Below are positions 45,677-56,415 of a stretch of DNA of 64,000 nucleotides, piece by piece. The stretch comes from Rhabdophis nuchalis (Eukaryota; Chordata; Lepidosauria; Squamata; Natricidae), in NCBI GenBank assembly GCA_039707465.1, contig CM077643.1, positions 320,111,919 through 320,175,918 on the forward strand. The letters are read 5' to 3'. The position numbers and the translations under genes are program-made. The stretch's first letter is position 1, and each line of letters opens with the position of its first letter. The notes below the pieces were generated by a model that saw only the letters and a list, made by a program, of their open reading frames with translations, was not told the origin of the DNA and did not search any database.

Positions 45677-48083
45677 AAATGCTGTCCTTAACCACTGCAC
45701 CTTATTAGAAAAGAAGTAGCTGGTATTCCTAAGTACTGGTAATGGCAATGTTATTATTAATATTAATAGATTTTAATAAAAGAAACTAAAAGAGATCCAT
45801 GTAATACAGGCGCAATATCAATATACATTTTGTATTGCTTTCCATATCATATGTAGCAATTTTGAACTTTACAACTGGAATAAAATTGCACGTTATATCA
45901 ATATACCTACATAACCAAAGATAATATAAAACACTAGCATTTTATGGACACTAGCATTGTTAAATTTAAAGAATACAATGGAGCAAAGCCATATGCTGAT
46001 ATTTACTATAAGTAGGCTTCACAATAATTTTGATTAATGTGATTTAATGGCACCATTTGTATTAATCAGTATTGTCACTCCGCATGCTGTCTCTACAACA
46101 ACTGCAGCACAATAACAAAGGAAAATATATGATGCACAAGGTGTAAGTAATTCTTATTTGTTCAATATCTTCCTGCTCCCTTACAAATGCCAAAGAATCT
46201 AGTCTTTATTGCTAGAGAAAGTGATCATATGTTGCCAGATTCTTGGTGTTATTTTGGAATATCTAGGAATTCCTGAAGTTCAATAATCCAGAAAAGCAAT
46301 TTCAATAGACCAATTCCTGATTGAACAATCCTTGGCTAATATCCACAAGTTAGAATTTCAGAAAAGATTCTATGCTGCCTTAAATAAATCGGTGTTTTTA
46401 TGGCACTGCAGCTTAACATTTCTACTCTGCCAATGAGGCTATACTGTTTAGCTCTACAAATAAACTCTTTTTTTTTCATCCATTCCTAGGAAAACTATAT
46501 ATTATTGCTGTTGTTTCATTCTAAGAAATCCCAAGCTGCATTTAAATCCATGTTTCATTCTTTGGTTCATTTCCCTCCACCCCCCTCATTGGATAAACAT
46601 GTCCAGTGTGCAGTGTTTCAGCCGAGCCACCAAGTTTCTCTGTGGGGATCCTTTCCTCTTGCTTTTTCTAGATGCAACACTTATGAGCAGCTCTTACAAA
46701 TAATAGTAGCCTAACGAGCCATTTAAAATCCAAAGCACAACATGTCAGAGCAAAAGAGGGATAAAACGTGAAAGAACACAAAGAGTGTTGCTCTTCTCCC
46801 TTTCCCTTCCCTTTGTCACTTCTCTTTCTTTAAGATATCTTATTTTACCTCCGCTATGACAGCCTCTTCCCTTTCTGCGGTGTCTATTTTTATTATCTCT
46901 TTCCCACAAAGAGTTGCCTAAAGCTACTGGGGTGGCGGTGGTGGTCTTGAAATGTGTGGAAATGTATGCAGTGGCTAAGCGATAAAATGAAAGAATTTTG
47001 ACAATATGTGATTACAGATTAAGTGACGCAATTTTGGGGTCAGCACTAAGGAAAGCACTTATGAAGAGGCTGACAAGTACAGATGGATGGGGAAGGAATA
47101 AGGGCAGTTACAGCATTTAATGGACGTTTGCCTTCCCTGATATCCACAGACTCTGCTACCATCTGCTGGTTTACGAAAAAGAGCAGAGACTCTCTATCTG
47201 TGAGTTGATGTGCATAATTTTCCAGCTGCCTCTCATTATATGAGCAACCCACATTCCAGGTCACATCATCTCTAGATTCTCTAGGTTTGTCAATTAGCCC
47301 CTTTTTTTGCACACAGATGCATTTTCGGCAGAATGAATCAGGAAGAAGGACAAAAGAAGTAGACAACAGCAGATTAAATTAACCTTATAACACATCCTTC
47401 CTTTCCAAAATGCAGAGTTTGTCATTTTGGTTTTATTAAGTATTGAATCAACATGATTAACTAGCTATGATTCCCAGGGCATGGTTTGAATATAGATGGA
47501 AAGGTATTCAATTTGAGGCTTGAGATTAATATACAACCTTTAAATTGAAGGAGATCGGAAATATCAACAAAATGGAATTTGCTAAATAAAAGACTCAGGA
47601 GTTCAAGCATAAAACAATACCTTGCATGTTTTAGGATATATTAATTGGCTGTGGATGCATTGCCCACTGATATTTCCCCTCAGGATTACCATTTTTTTCA
47701 TTCATACATATCATTTACAGATCACCTTCCTACTAAGAGAGCACCAAAAACAGCTAACAGCAAAAAGGAACATGCACAGACACACTCAAAAACACAATTC
47801 ACCTTGCTTAGAAAAAACTTAGCTAGGAAGAAATTCTTGACTCATTTCCTAAAAATGGGGAAATTGAGGTCAAATTCCCATTGCACCAAAATCAATTTCA
47901 AAGCTTGAGAAGCACATCAGAAAATATTTTGTTCCAGTTGCCCAACAAAATTTAAGTGTTTAAGGAGGTCTGTCCTGTGGTGCTTAACATCTAGGCAAAT
48001 ACTTGCTAATTTATATTGCATTGCAATGAACAAACAGCCATCTTACCCACTAAATGTTACTAACAATCCTGTAAAATCAATTC
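45677..48083. other. Unique AT-rich DNA, no feature
   Basis: No repeat family was recognised. A 106-residue minus-strand frame at 47046-47366 is the longest; it has no family resemblance, no splice context and no codon regularity that I can support. Confidence 0.45.
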
Positions 48084-48091
48084 ATCTAAAA

Positions 48092-48414
48092 CAAAGGTGG
48101 TATTCAGCAGGTTCTGACCAGTTCTGGAGAACCGGTAGTGGAAATTTTGAGTAGTTCGGAGAACCGGTAAATACCACCTCTGACTTGCCCACCCCCATCT
48201 ATTCTCTGCCTCTCGAGTCCCAGCTGATCAGGAGGACATGGGGATTTTGCAGTATCCTTCCCCCGGAGTGCAGAGGGAATGGAGATTTTACAGTATCATT
48301 TCCCTGCCACATTCACCAAGCCATGCCCACCAAGCCATGCCCATCAAGCCATGCTACACCCACTAAGCCACACCCACAGAACCGGTAGTAAAAAAAAATT
48401 GAATCCCACTATTG
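48092..48414 (+). mobile_element. hAT MITE (snake GGTTCTGACCAGTTC family)
   Basis: Starts CAAAGGTGGTATTCAGCAGG, carries GAGAACCGGTAG twice near the left and CACCAAGCC/CACCCACAGAACC near the right, and ends ATTGAATCCCACTATTG. The flanks ATCTAAAA at 48084-48091 and 48415-48422 are a perfect 8-bp duplication. It is a fuller copy of the 16056-16240 element. Confidence 0.93.
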
Positions 48415-48700
48415 ATCTAAAAATATCAACCGAAGAAAAATAGTCAGAATGATCCTTATTGAGTAGGGATATACAGAAGGTTCCAGAGGTTGCGAAGATG
48501 TGGTTCCCCTCCCCTCCCCACCATACCATTCCTGTGACAATCCAGTGCTTCAGCGGAAGTAAATCCTCTGAATTGCAAGTAGTTTATTATATCTCAGAGA
48601 TATAACAATCCTGGAATGATCTGTTCCCAAATCAACACATTTTTTTCACATTCCTGCCTGCTTTACATCCTGATCTGCAAAGGTCCCATGGTGTTCTGAC

Positions 48701-49262
48701 CTAGGCTTCCCAAGGGCATGAATCAAACTCCTTGTCCCAACAAAAATCCCTTTTATTAATTTATTGTGAATTCTGCAAAGTCTTTCAAGGGAGGATTTAC
48801 AGTCACAGACCTTATATGGCTTGGAGAGCTGACAGGCTGATATCTGCAGAACTTGGCAAGGAGTCTCGGAGAGTCACAAACCAATACCTAGGCTTCCCAA
48901 GGGCATGAATCAAACTCCTTGTCCCAACAAAAATCCCTTTTATTAATTTATTGTGAATTCTGCAAAGTCTTTCAAGGGAGGATTTACAGTCACAGACCTT
49001 ATATGGCTTGGAGAGCTGACAGGCTGATATCTGCAGAACTTGGCAAGGAGTCTCGGAGAGTCACAAACCAATACCTAGGCTTCCCAAGGGCATGAATCAA
49101 ACTCCTTGTCCCAACAAAAATCCCTTTTATTAATTTACTGTGAATTCCAGCAAAGTCTTTCAAGGGAGGATTTACAGTCACAGACCTTATCTGGCTTGGA
49201 GAGCTGACAGGTCGATATCTGCAGAACTTGGCAAGGAGTCTCGGAGAGTCACAAACCAATAA
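48701..49262. repeat. 187-bp tandem triplication
   Basis: Units begin CTAGGCTTCCCAAGGGCATG at 48701, 48888 and 49075. The first two appear identical; the third has a few changes (AATTTACTG, GAATTCCAGC, GACAGGTCGATATC). The third unit joins the rest of the LTR without CTAGG, so it is probably the ancestral one. The 103-residue minus frame spans these repeats. Confidence 0.95.
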
Positions 49263-49441
49263 AGCAAACTCCCCTTTCGCTCCTCTTTTATTTCCTCTGG
49301 GTGGGACCATTCATCGTCTGGCCTTACTCCCAAGTTGACCCCTGCTCTTTAGTTGTTCCCTTCCTCTGGCAACTCTGTACACAAGTACACTGGACACAGG
49401 CTCCAGCTGTTTGTCTGCCTCACTGATGTCTGACTCTGAAG

Positions 49442-49885
49442 CAGTGGTGAAATCTACTTTTTTTTGTCACCAGTTCTGTGGGCGTGACTTGGTGGTGGTG
49501 GCGTCATGTGACTGGAGGCCATGGCCAACTTTTTTTCACCTTTAAACCATTTTTTCCTACCTATTCGCCCGAACTGGTAGAAAAAAAAAATGCTTTACAA
49601 AGTGGGGGAAAAAAGGTTTCGCCGATCGCCTGGCTTACAGCTGATCTGCGTGATCATCACAACCTTTTTAAAGCATTTTTTTTACTACCAGTTCCGGAAA
49701 ATAAATAGTAAAAAATGATTAAAAAAGTGGGGAAAAAAGGTTCTGTGGCAATCAGCTGTGCCATGCGGTTGTCGAAACCTTTTTTTTCCCCACAGCAATA
49801 TTTTTACTGCCGCTTTGGGTGAACCTTAGCATTTTTTGCTACAAGTTCTAGTGAACCAGTCAGAACTGGTAGCATTTCACCCCTG
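49442..49885 (+). mobile_element. hAT element inserted in the LTR
   Basis: Starts CAGTGGTGAAATC and ends GCATTTCACCCCTG. Perfect 8-bp duplication CTCTGAAG at 49434-49441 and 49886-49893. The LTR sequence resumes exactly after it. Several AAAGCATTTTTT-type inverted motifs lie inside. No transposase. Confidence 0.94.
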
Positions 49886-50059
49886 CTCTGAAGGCAGCTG
49901 ATAACTGGCATACGGCTCTGGCCCCCTCTCTGCCTCCAACACAGAGCCCTCATCAGAGTGTTCCCCAGACTCCAGGACTGGCCCATGTTCCTCCCCAACC
50001 TCCTCACTGTCCGAATCGGCTACCAGCTCCACTGGCCGCTGGCAGTGCACAACACATGG

Positions 50060-50628
50060 ATGTCTCTTCATCTTATCTTCTCTTGGAATTCAGTATCACA
50101 AAAGTACCAAACATTTGCAGTTCCTTTTTGGTATCTCTACTGAGTAGTCTGGTCATTTGTTTTGCCTCAACTGCTCAAATACTTAGGATTGGGAGGTGCC
50201 AGAGCTCCCTGTCTGACTACCATCTCTAAATTACCAAAAGCCAGGTTTGCCGCTATCTAGCCGTTGTCCAGACTTTGCAGCCCAAGAATGTCAGCCCTTT
50301 CTTTGAGGCTTTGGGGAAGGCAGGTGTCCCATTGATTAGAACTGCCCAGCCTTACCTATTTGTTCTTGGCACTTTGCCAAGAAGACTGCAAGCCACCAAG
50401 CGGGGGGGGGGGGGAGGGCGGACGGACTACAGTGTAATTAAGTGGCCAGGTATGCCTAGTCATATGCAAATAGGGAGCGAGAGAGCACCCCTTAAAGCAA
50501 TGGTGCTGAATCTTCCAAATAATACACCTGTTGTATCACTTTCTACAGCACCCTTTTGAAATCTGACTTTGTTTTGCAGAGCTCCACTCACTAGGAAGAG
50601 CTTTCAAAGACAGAAATTTTAAAAAATG
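50060..50628. other. Unique DNA with a G-run
   Basis: A run of 13-14 G at about 50402-50415 is the only notable feature. Confidence 0.45.
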
Positions 50629-50636
50629 GTTTAAAC

Positions 50637-50803
50637 TGGGGCTCCACAACCCTCGGTCTGTGGACTGGCACTGGTCTGCAGTATGTCAGAAACTGGGTCA
50701 CACAAACAAGCAAAGTCCCATCTGCGGGATGCAGGCACCCCGTCTGGACCACAGAAAAAATTCTCTCCATTGAACCTAGTGCCCAAAAGGTTGGAGGCCA
50801 CTA
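50637..50803 (-). mobile_element. hAT element, internally deleted
   Basis: In reverse it begins with the GGCCTCCAACCTTTTGGGCAC type end and finishes GGTTGTGGAGCCCC, matching the family at 1091-1443. GTTTAAAC (50629-50636) and GTTTAAAT (50804-50811) are an 8-bp target duplication with one mismatch. At 167 bp it is half the length of its relative. Confidence 0.85.
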
Positions 50804-51148
50804 GTTTAAATGATGCAGATGAACAGGAATCTAATGTACTTAAGGGAAACTGCATTTTTCTAACTAGCAATGAAATCAAAGCTGGAGAAGAATAACCTTT
50901 TGCTATCTAATGAGAGATTTTTGCTCATGAGAGAACCATGCCCTACAGCCATGAGATAACTCTGCCCAATTGACTTTTTGTCTGTGTATCAGTAAAATTA
51001 AATTTCTCAGTTTGTTAAGGACCACTACATTTTCCTTTAGCTAAAAGAGACCTTGCTCTGTATTAATCACTGAAAATTACTCTTGGATTTGATATTTACC
51101 ATACCTTTTATTAAATCTTGTAGCAACTCACAATTTTTAAACTCTTGG

Positions 51149-51625
51149 CACAATAGAATAGAATAACAGAGTGGGAAGGGACCTTGGAGGATTTCTAGTC
51201 CAACCCCCTGCTTAGGCAGGTTGGACTACACCACTTCAGACAATCTCTTCTTTAAAACTTTCAGTGTTGGAGCATTTGCAACTTCTAGAAGCAAGTTATT
51301 CCGCTGATTAATTGTTCTAACTGTCAGGAAATTTCTCTTTAGTTTTGGCTTGGTTCTCTCCTTGATTAGTTTCCACCCATTACTTCTTGTCCTACCCTCA
51401 GGTGCTTTGGGAAATAGCTTGACTCCCTCTTCTTTGTGGCATCCCCTGAGATATCGGAACACTGCTATCATGTCTCCCCTAGTCCTTCTTTTCATCAAGC
51501 TAGACATACCCAGTTCCTGCAATAGTTCTTCATATGTTTTAGCCTCCAGTCCCCTAATCATCTGTGTTGTGCTTCTCTGCACTCTTTCCAGAGCCTCTAC
51601 ATCATTTTTAGAAGAATTGCAGGCA
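51149..51625 (-). mobile_element. CR1 LINE 3' end with pol C-terminus
   Basis: The plus strand starts AATAGAATAGAATAACAGAG, then GTGGGAAGGGACCTTGGAGG, the CR1 terminus with an AATAG tract. It continues through antisense ORF2. Of the CR1 copies in the window it keeps the longest coding part. The left edge of CR1 homology is near 51625-51640. Confidence 0.92.
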
Positions 51626-51678
51626 TCTGCAGCATGATATGCTTCAGGTATACTGCCAGACATACTCCCAGAAAGCAT
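51226..51678 (-). pseudogene. CR1 ORF2, C-terminal fragment (open)
   Basis: The frame reads DVEALERVQRSTTQMIRGLE, TYEELLQELGMSSLMKRRTR, GDMIAVFRYLRGCHKEEGVK and ends LTVRTINQRN...APTLKVLKKRLSEVV. These are the conserved closing motifs of CR1-clade ORF2 (leucine-rich, after the RT domain). About 130 residues are uninterrupted; the first ~20 residues lie outside CR1 homology. No RT or endonuclease remains, so it is an inert but relatively young fragment. Confidence 0.88.
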
Positions 51679-51968
51679 GCTGGCTGGAGATTATAGCAAT
51701 TGCAGCCCATCATACACCAGGCACAGGATTGGAAAAAGATTAAGTCTGTAAATGCAACTGTTACCTTTCATTTGTAAAGAGAAGTAGCCCTTATGATCTT
51801 CTGGTTGTTTCCAGCTTTGTCATTCTGTTGTGAACCATTGCTACAGAAACACAGGGGCAATCAACTCTACTGAAGAGGCATAGCCTTAATTTGCATATTA
51901 TGAATTTAAAGGGAATGTATATAGTATATAACACACACACACACATACATATATGTGTGTGTTGCGTT

Positions 51969-52245
51969 TTTGTGCTGATAAATAAATAAATAAGGGAGAC
52001 TAGTATAGATCTATTTCAAGCTATTTAGCTCTCATCAGCTAGCCATACCGTTACTGGGATTCGAACCTGGGAAGTATTACATGTGAGGCAGTTGTAATTG
52101 CCATTAGGCCACTGGTTCTCATCCTGATCAGCTGAGCCAGGGGAACAAGTATATATACTGTGTCACAACACCCTGGTAAGCCCCAATTAAAGGAGGGAAC
52201 AGAACTGCTTCCCTTTTCTGTCTTCGGCTCACCACAGGAGACCAT
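51969..52245 (-). mobile_element. tRNA-derived SINE-like unit, antisense, full-length
   Basis: On the minus strand the order is a head (GAGCCGAAGACAGAAAAGG, TTAATTGGGGCTTACCAGG), an A box TGGCCTAATGG, a B box GGTTCGAATCC (plus-strand GGATTCGAACC at about 52058-52068) and a tail AGCTGATGAGAGCTAAATAGC ending near (ATTT)n. The A and B boxes are near consensus for RNA polymerase III. A 64-residue minus-strand frame inside it is not a gene. Confidence 0.82.
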
Positions 52246-52297
52246 CTATACATACATACATACATACATACATAATACTATATACTTATAGTATATA

Positions 52298-52620
52298 GGG
52301 ATGCGGTGGCTCAGTGGCTAAGAGCTTGTTGTCAGAAAAGTTGGCAGTTCAGTGTTTCGACTCCTTAGTGCCGCATAATGGAGTGAGGTCCTGTTATTTG
52401 TCCCAGCTTCTGCCAACCTAGCAGTTCGAAAGCATGTAAAAATGCAAGTAGAAAAAAGAGGGACCACCTTTGGTAGGAAGGTAACAGTGTTCCGTGTGCC
52501 TTTGGCATTTAATCATACTGGCCACATGACGATGGAGATGTCTTCAGACACCACTGGCTAAAAGCCTTCAGAATGGAAACTGAGCCCACCAGGCAATGGT
52601 GCTCTGCTCTGCCTCCCTTT
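52298..52620 (+). mobile_element. Sauria-type tRNA SINE
   Basis: Starts GGGATGCGGTGGCTCAGTGG with an A box TGGCTCAGTGG at 52307-52317 and a B box GTTTCGACTCC at about 52354-52364. The body has TGTCCCAGCTTCTGCC, CTAGCAGTTCGAAAGCATG, GGAAGGTAACAGTGTTCCG and CTGGCCACATGACG. The end is degraded. It is preceded by (CATA)n at 52249-52275. Confidence 0.93.
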
Positions 52621-53360
52621 TCACATTAATTGTGAGTAACAGAAAGAGCAACAGATACGCTTGTTTGACAGCAGCCCAGATCTGTTTTCTGTGTTAACTT
52701 GTGCTCAAAGTGAGCCTTAATTCTCGCCTCATCCACCCAGTAAAATCCTCTTTGCAATTGATTTCATCTCAGGCAACAAGTGGCCCCCAGTCAGGCTGGC
52801 AAATGATTTGTGGATAAGTTGTTGCTTAGGTTACAAGCCCTTTCACGGGATTTTTAACTGCCTCTGGCTGTTTAATTCCTTGATTACACAACGCTCAAGT
52901 TTAAAAAAAACCACTGGCAGTCTTTTCTGATCACATAATGTTCCTAAGAACAGCCCCAGACTGAACAAGATAATGAAATATTTAAGTCCACACCTGCTAA
53001 CACCCTCATATTGACTCTTTAACATGACATCGTGTTGCATTAACAATTGTTGTTGAAAGGAAGGAAAGATTTCAAGTTCATAAAACTCTCAGGAGGAGAA
53101 AATCATGGCTGTGTGTTGCTTGGCATTAACAAGGTGAAAGGAGGATCTAGGAAAAAATACTTCAACGTAAACATGGGGTCAAATGAATTATGGCGAGAAG
53201 GAACAAATCAAGAAACTGGGGAAAGACAATATTTGATGTGCTTTGTTGGAATGGCTAGCTGATCCATATCATATGCACCCAAACTTTCTTATTTCTAATC
53301 ACCGAAATATCACTGCCCTTATCATTAATTGTCTTTGGAGAATTAGTCTCTTGTTTTAAT
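52621..53360. other. Unique DNA, no feature
   Basis: No repeat or exon recognised. Confidence 0.45.
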
Positions 53361-53368
53361 CCCTAGAT

Positions 53369-53503
53369 CAAGGATGTCCAAACTTGGGAACTTTAAGACT
53401 TGTGGACTTCAACTCCCAGAATTCCCCAGCCAGCATAGCTGGCTGGGGAATTCTGGGAGTTGAAGTCCACAAGTCTTAAAGTTCCCAAGTTTGGACATCC
53501 CTG
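53369..53503. mobile_element. Palindromic hAT MITE (hairpin)
   Basis: 135 bp, starting CAAGGATGTCCAAACTTGGG and ending CCCAAGTTTGGACATCCCTG. It is nearly perfectly self-complementary around CCAGCATAGCTGG. Perfect target duplication CCCTAGAT at 53361-53368 and 53504-53511. Arms share TGGACTTCAACTCCCAGAAT with 27083-27212. Confidence 0.95.
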
Positions 53504-53903
53504 CCCTAGATTGTGTATATGTATGTTCAAGTAGCTTGTCTTGGCTTAATGACCTTTGACGTGTTGAATTTCAAATTTCATAGTGTCAACCCAGCATAGT
53601 TTTTGATTTGAGAACAAAAATACAGTACAAGATATAAATAGGAGTGTCTCTAAACTTATTTATGAAGTAGCAAACATAGCCACTGTACTTAATTTTCTTA
53701 TATTTATTACACACATCATTAATATTTATTCCCTTCATGGAATTCAACAGGGGTTTTATAAGCTCCTTCTCACACCTATTTTTTTAACAACAACTCAGTG
53801 AGATAAATTACACTAAGAAATAAATTCTGACCAATATATTAGGTTAAGTGTATTAACAACTCAAACTCATTAGTAAAATATCTATTTCTCCAAAATAGAT
53901 GTG

Positions 53904-54247
53904 TGGGCCTGATGGCTCAGCAGTTAAAGACACTGAGCTTGTCAGCTGGAGAACTGACAGTCTGGGATTGAGACCCGAGCTCCATGAAAGAGGGTGAATT
54001 CCCAGTAGCTGTCCCAACTCCTTCCACCTAATAATTCGAAAGCATGCAAATGCAACTAGATTAATAGGTATCACTTTGATGAGAATGTAATAGCATTCTG
54101 TGCACCTTTGGCATATAGCCATGCTGGCTACATGACCATGGAAGCTGTCTTTGGACAACACTGACTCCCCTCTGCCAAAAATAAAAGGGAGATGAGCACT
54201 GTGCCCTAGAGTCAGACATGACTGACAGGGAAACCTTTATCTTTTAA
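53904..54247 (+). mobile_element. Sauria-type tRNA SINE
   Basis: A-box-like GATGGCTCAGCAG, then TCCCAACTCCTTCCACC, ATTCGAAAGCATGCAAATGC, CATGCTGGCTACATGACC, GGGAGATGAGCAC and the tail AGTCAGACATGACTGACAGG with AACCTTTATC. Nearly full length, but more diverged than the 52298 copy. Confidence 0.92.
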
Positions 54248-54259
54248 AATGTATACAGT

Positions 54260-54262
54260 ATC

Positions 54263-54316
<54 letters not shown>

Positions 54317-54480
54317 TGTGTCCTGCAATAGGAGATACATATGTGTATCAATGTATATATCCTTCAGTAGGAGATACATATGTGTATGTTCATGTATGTA
54401 TATATCCCTCAGTAGGAGATTACACACACACACAAACAAGCACACACAGTGTGTGTGTGCGTATATATATATATATATAA
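54260..54480. repeat. (CT)n(GT)n microsatellite and 60-bp duplicated AGGAGATACAT motif
   Basis: (CT)n then (GT)n at 54260-54322. GGAGATACATATGTGTAT follows at about 54332 and 54374, each before CCTTCAGTAGG or CCCTCAGTAGG. CA and TA runs close the block. The 107- and 118-residue frames are repeat translations. Confidence 0.85.
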
Positions 54481-54483
54481 TTG

Positions 54484-55115
54484 TTTCACAACACCCTGTT
54501 AGAGCCCCAATTAAGGGAGGAGACATACTGTTTTCTTTTCTGCCTTTCGGCACATCACCAGAGACCATCTAAACAGAAAACCATGAGTTCCATTGTGTTA
54601 ATTTTTAATATGTATGTTAGTTTTATGAGCTGATCAATAAATAAATTAGAGAGACTAGGATAGATCTATTTCGAGCTTTTTAGCTCTCATCAGCTAGGCA
54701 TACTCTTACTGGGATTCGAACCGGGGCTGTATTGCATACCTAACAACACCCTGTTAGTGCCCCAATTAAGGGAGGAGGCATACTGTTGTTGTGAAACAAT
54801 TATAGATATTAACCCTCCTGTCTCAGCTGATGCAATTGGGAGAGCCAGGCTGGCTGAATGGTTTAAAGGCTCCTGCCTGATATGCAATACAGCCCCAGTT
54901 CGAATCCCAGTAAGAGTATGACTAGCTGATGAGAGCTAAAAAGCTCGAAATAGATCTATCCTAGTCTCCCTGATTTATTTATTGATCAGCTGAAAAAACC
55001 TAACATATATATATATATATACTTGTGTCACAACACCCTGTTAATCCCCAATTAAGGGAGGAAGGATACTGCTCTCCTTTTCTGCCTTTCAACTCATCAC
55101 CAGAGACCATCTAGA
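54484..55115. mobile_element. Nest of tRNA-derived SINE-like units in both orientations
   Basis: Antisense head (54484-54590), antisense tail plus tRNA-like part (54601-54745), antisense head scrap (54746-54790), sense tRNA-like part and tail (54800-55010), antisense head again (55018-55115). B boxes are GGATTCGAACC at about 54712 (minus) and AGTTCGAATCC at about 54897 (plus). Inverted copies of the tail (54620-54700 and 54915-54995) can pair. Confidence 0.8.
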
Positions 55116-55421
55116 CAGATTTATTGATAGATTTATTGATCAGTTCAAAAATGTAATACACATATAAAAAAATTACACAACAGAACTCATAGCTTTCTGT
55201 CTAGATAGTCTCTGGTGATGAGCCAAAAGGCAGAAAAGGAGAGCAGTATGCTTCCTCCCTTAATTGGGGCTTAACAGGGTGTTGTGACACAAGTATATAC
55301 CGTATTTATCGGCGTATAACATGCACTTTTCCCCCCTGAAAATAGGGGGCAAATTATGTATGCGTGTTATACGCCGATATGCGTGTTATACGCCGATACA
55401 TGGACCCGGGAACCGTGGACC

Positions 55422-56266
55422 CTGGCAGGTAGAGCAAGGTCGAGGGGCTTCCCCCCTTTCCCCACTTCCCGGCTCTTTCCAAACCCCGGGAGCTCGCCGA
55501 GGGGCGGCGGCGGCAGCGGCGGCGGCAATCCCCCCCAAAAGGGCAACACGAGGGAGGGTGCTGCTCTCCCGTTAGGGAAGGGACCGCAAGGAGGGCTAAC
55601 CGTTCCCAGGGGAAGGAGGAGAAAAAAAACCCCAACCTCTCCATTAATCCCCATGGATTCGCTTGCAAGGCAACCCAGCCAACGGCATCGAAACTGCCCC
55701 GCGGAGGACGGAGCCTCCTTCTCCTCCTCCGCCCGATCACCTTTTTTCCCACACCGCGGCAAAAGCTGGCACGAAGGTAATAACGGCGGAGAGGGGGGCT
55801 AACGCCAGCTCACCGAACCGCCGAAGCTGGCTTCTTTAATCGCCGGGGCTGGAAGCCAGCCAGCCAGCGGGGCGACACAGTCCCGTCCCTTCCCTCCCTC
55901 CCTCCCGTCCTTCTTCCCTTCCCGCAAGACTGCAGCTTCCCGTACTTGCCCTCCTCCGATCATGCCCTCCGGGGGTGCCTGCAGGGCGCGGGGAAAAGTT
56001 GTATCCTGGCGGGATCGCTCCGGCGGCTGCTTTCCCACCGCGCGGGATCACTGGGATTTTGGCCGCTCCTGGCTCCGCCGGGCTTCCGTTCTCTGCCGGC
56101 GGGGAGATGGTAAGAGGAGAGGTGGTGCGATCTCCTGAGCAGCCGCCCCGTGCCGCCAGGCGCTCCTTTGGTCGCTTCCACCCGCGCCCCTCTCTCGCGG
56201 GCTCCGAATTTTGATACGAGCGCAAGGGCAGTGGTTTGCCAAGGCTCCATTAGGGGTGGAGGGATG
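55422..56266 (+). repeat. 845-bp inverted repeat, left arm
   Basis: From CTGGCAGGTAGAGCAAGG to GGGGTGGAGGGATG. CpG-rich, with GGCGGCGGCGG stretches. Two strong splice-donor-like sites occur, CGAAGGTAATA at about 55770 and GAGATGGTAAGAGG at about 56103, as expected if exon/intron edges from CpG-island genes were captured. Overlapping frames on both strands (up to 148 residues) reflect low stop density in GC-rich DNA. Confidence 0.95.
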
Positions 56267-56415
56267 CGAAGCAGCGGCGGCGGCGGCCGTTGCCGCCGCC
56301 GCCGTTGCCGCCGCCCCTTGGCGAGCTCCCGGGGTTTGGAAAGAGCCGGGAAGTGGGGAAAGGGGGGAAGCCCCTCGACCTTGCTCTACCTGCCAGGGTC
56401 CACGGTTCCCGGGTC

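Larger units (their letters stand above)
48692..50054 (-). mobile_element. Solo LTR with triplicated 187-bp segment and a hAT insertion
   Basis: It runs from TGTTCTGACCTAGG to GGCAGTGCACAACA, TG...CA ends, between 5-bp duplications CATGG at 48687-48691 and 50055-50059. On the minus strand the order is GC-rich U3 (50054-49900), a hAT insertion, TATA-like ATAAAAG at 49285-49291, then three 187-bp copies that each contain an AATAAA (48752-48757, 48939-48944, 49126-49131). Removing the hAT element and two repeat copies leaves about 540 bp, a usual LTR size. No internal coding region adjoins. Confidence 0.88.

Noticed and set aside
47046..47366. 106-residue minus-strand frame
   Set aside because: In repeat-free DNA but without recognisable family, splice context or coding bias that I can see.
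48701..49262. Regular repeats considered as a CRISPR-like or satellite array
   Set aside because: Units are 187 bp, contiguous and without spacers, and lie wholly inside an LTR in a vertebrate genome.
51969..52245. tRNA gene candidate from good A and B boxes
   Set aside because: No acceptor stem or anticodon arm can be formed reliably, and the sequence continues as a repeat found several times in the window; it is a tRNA-derived SINE-like unit.
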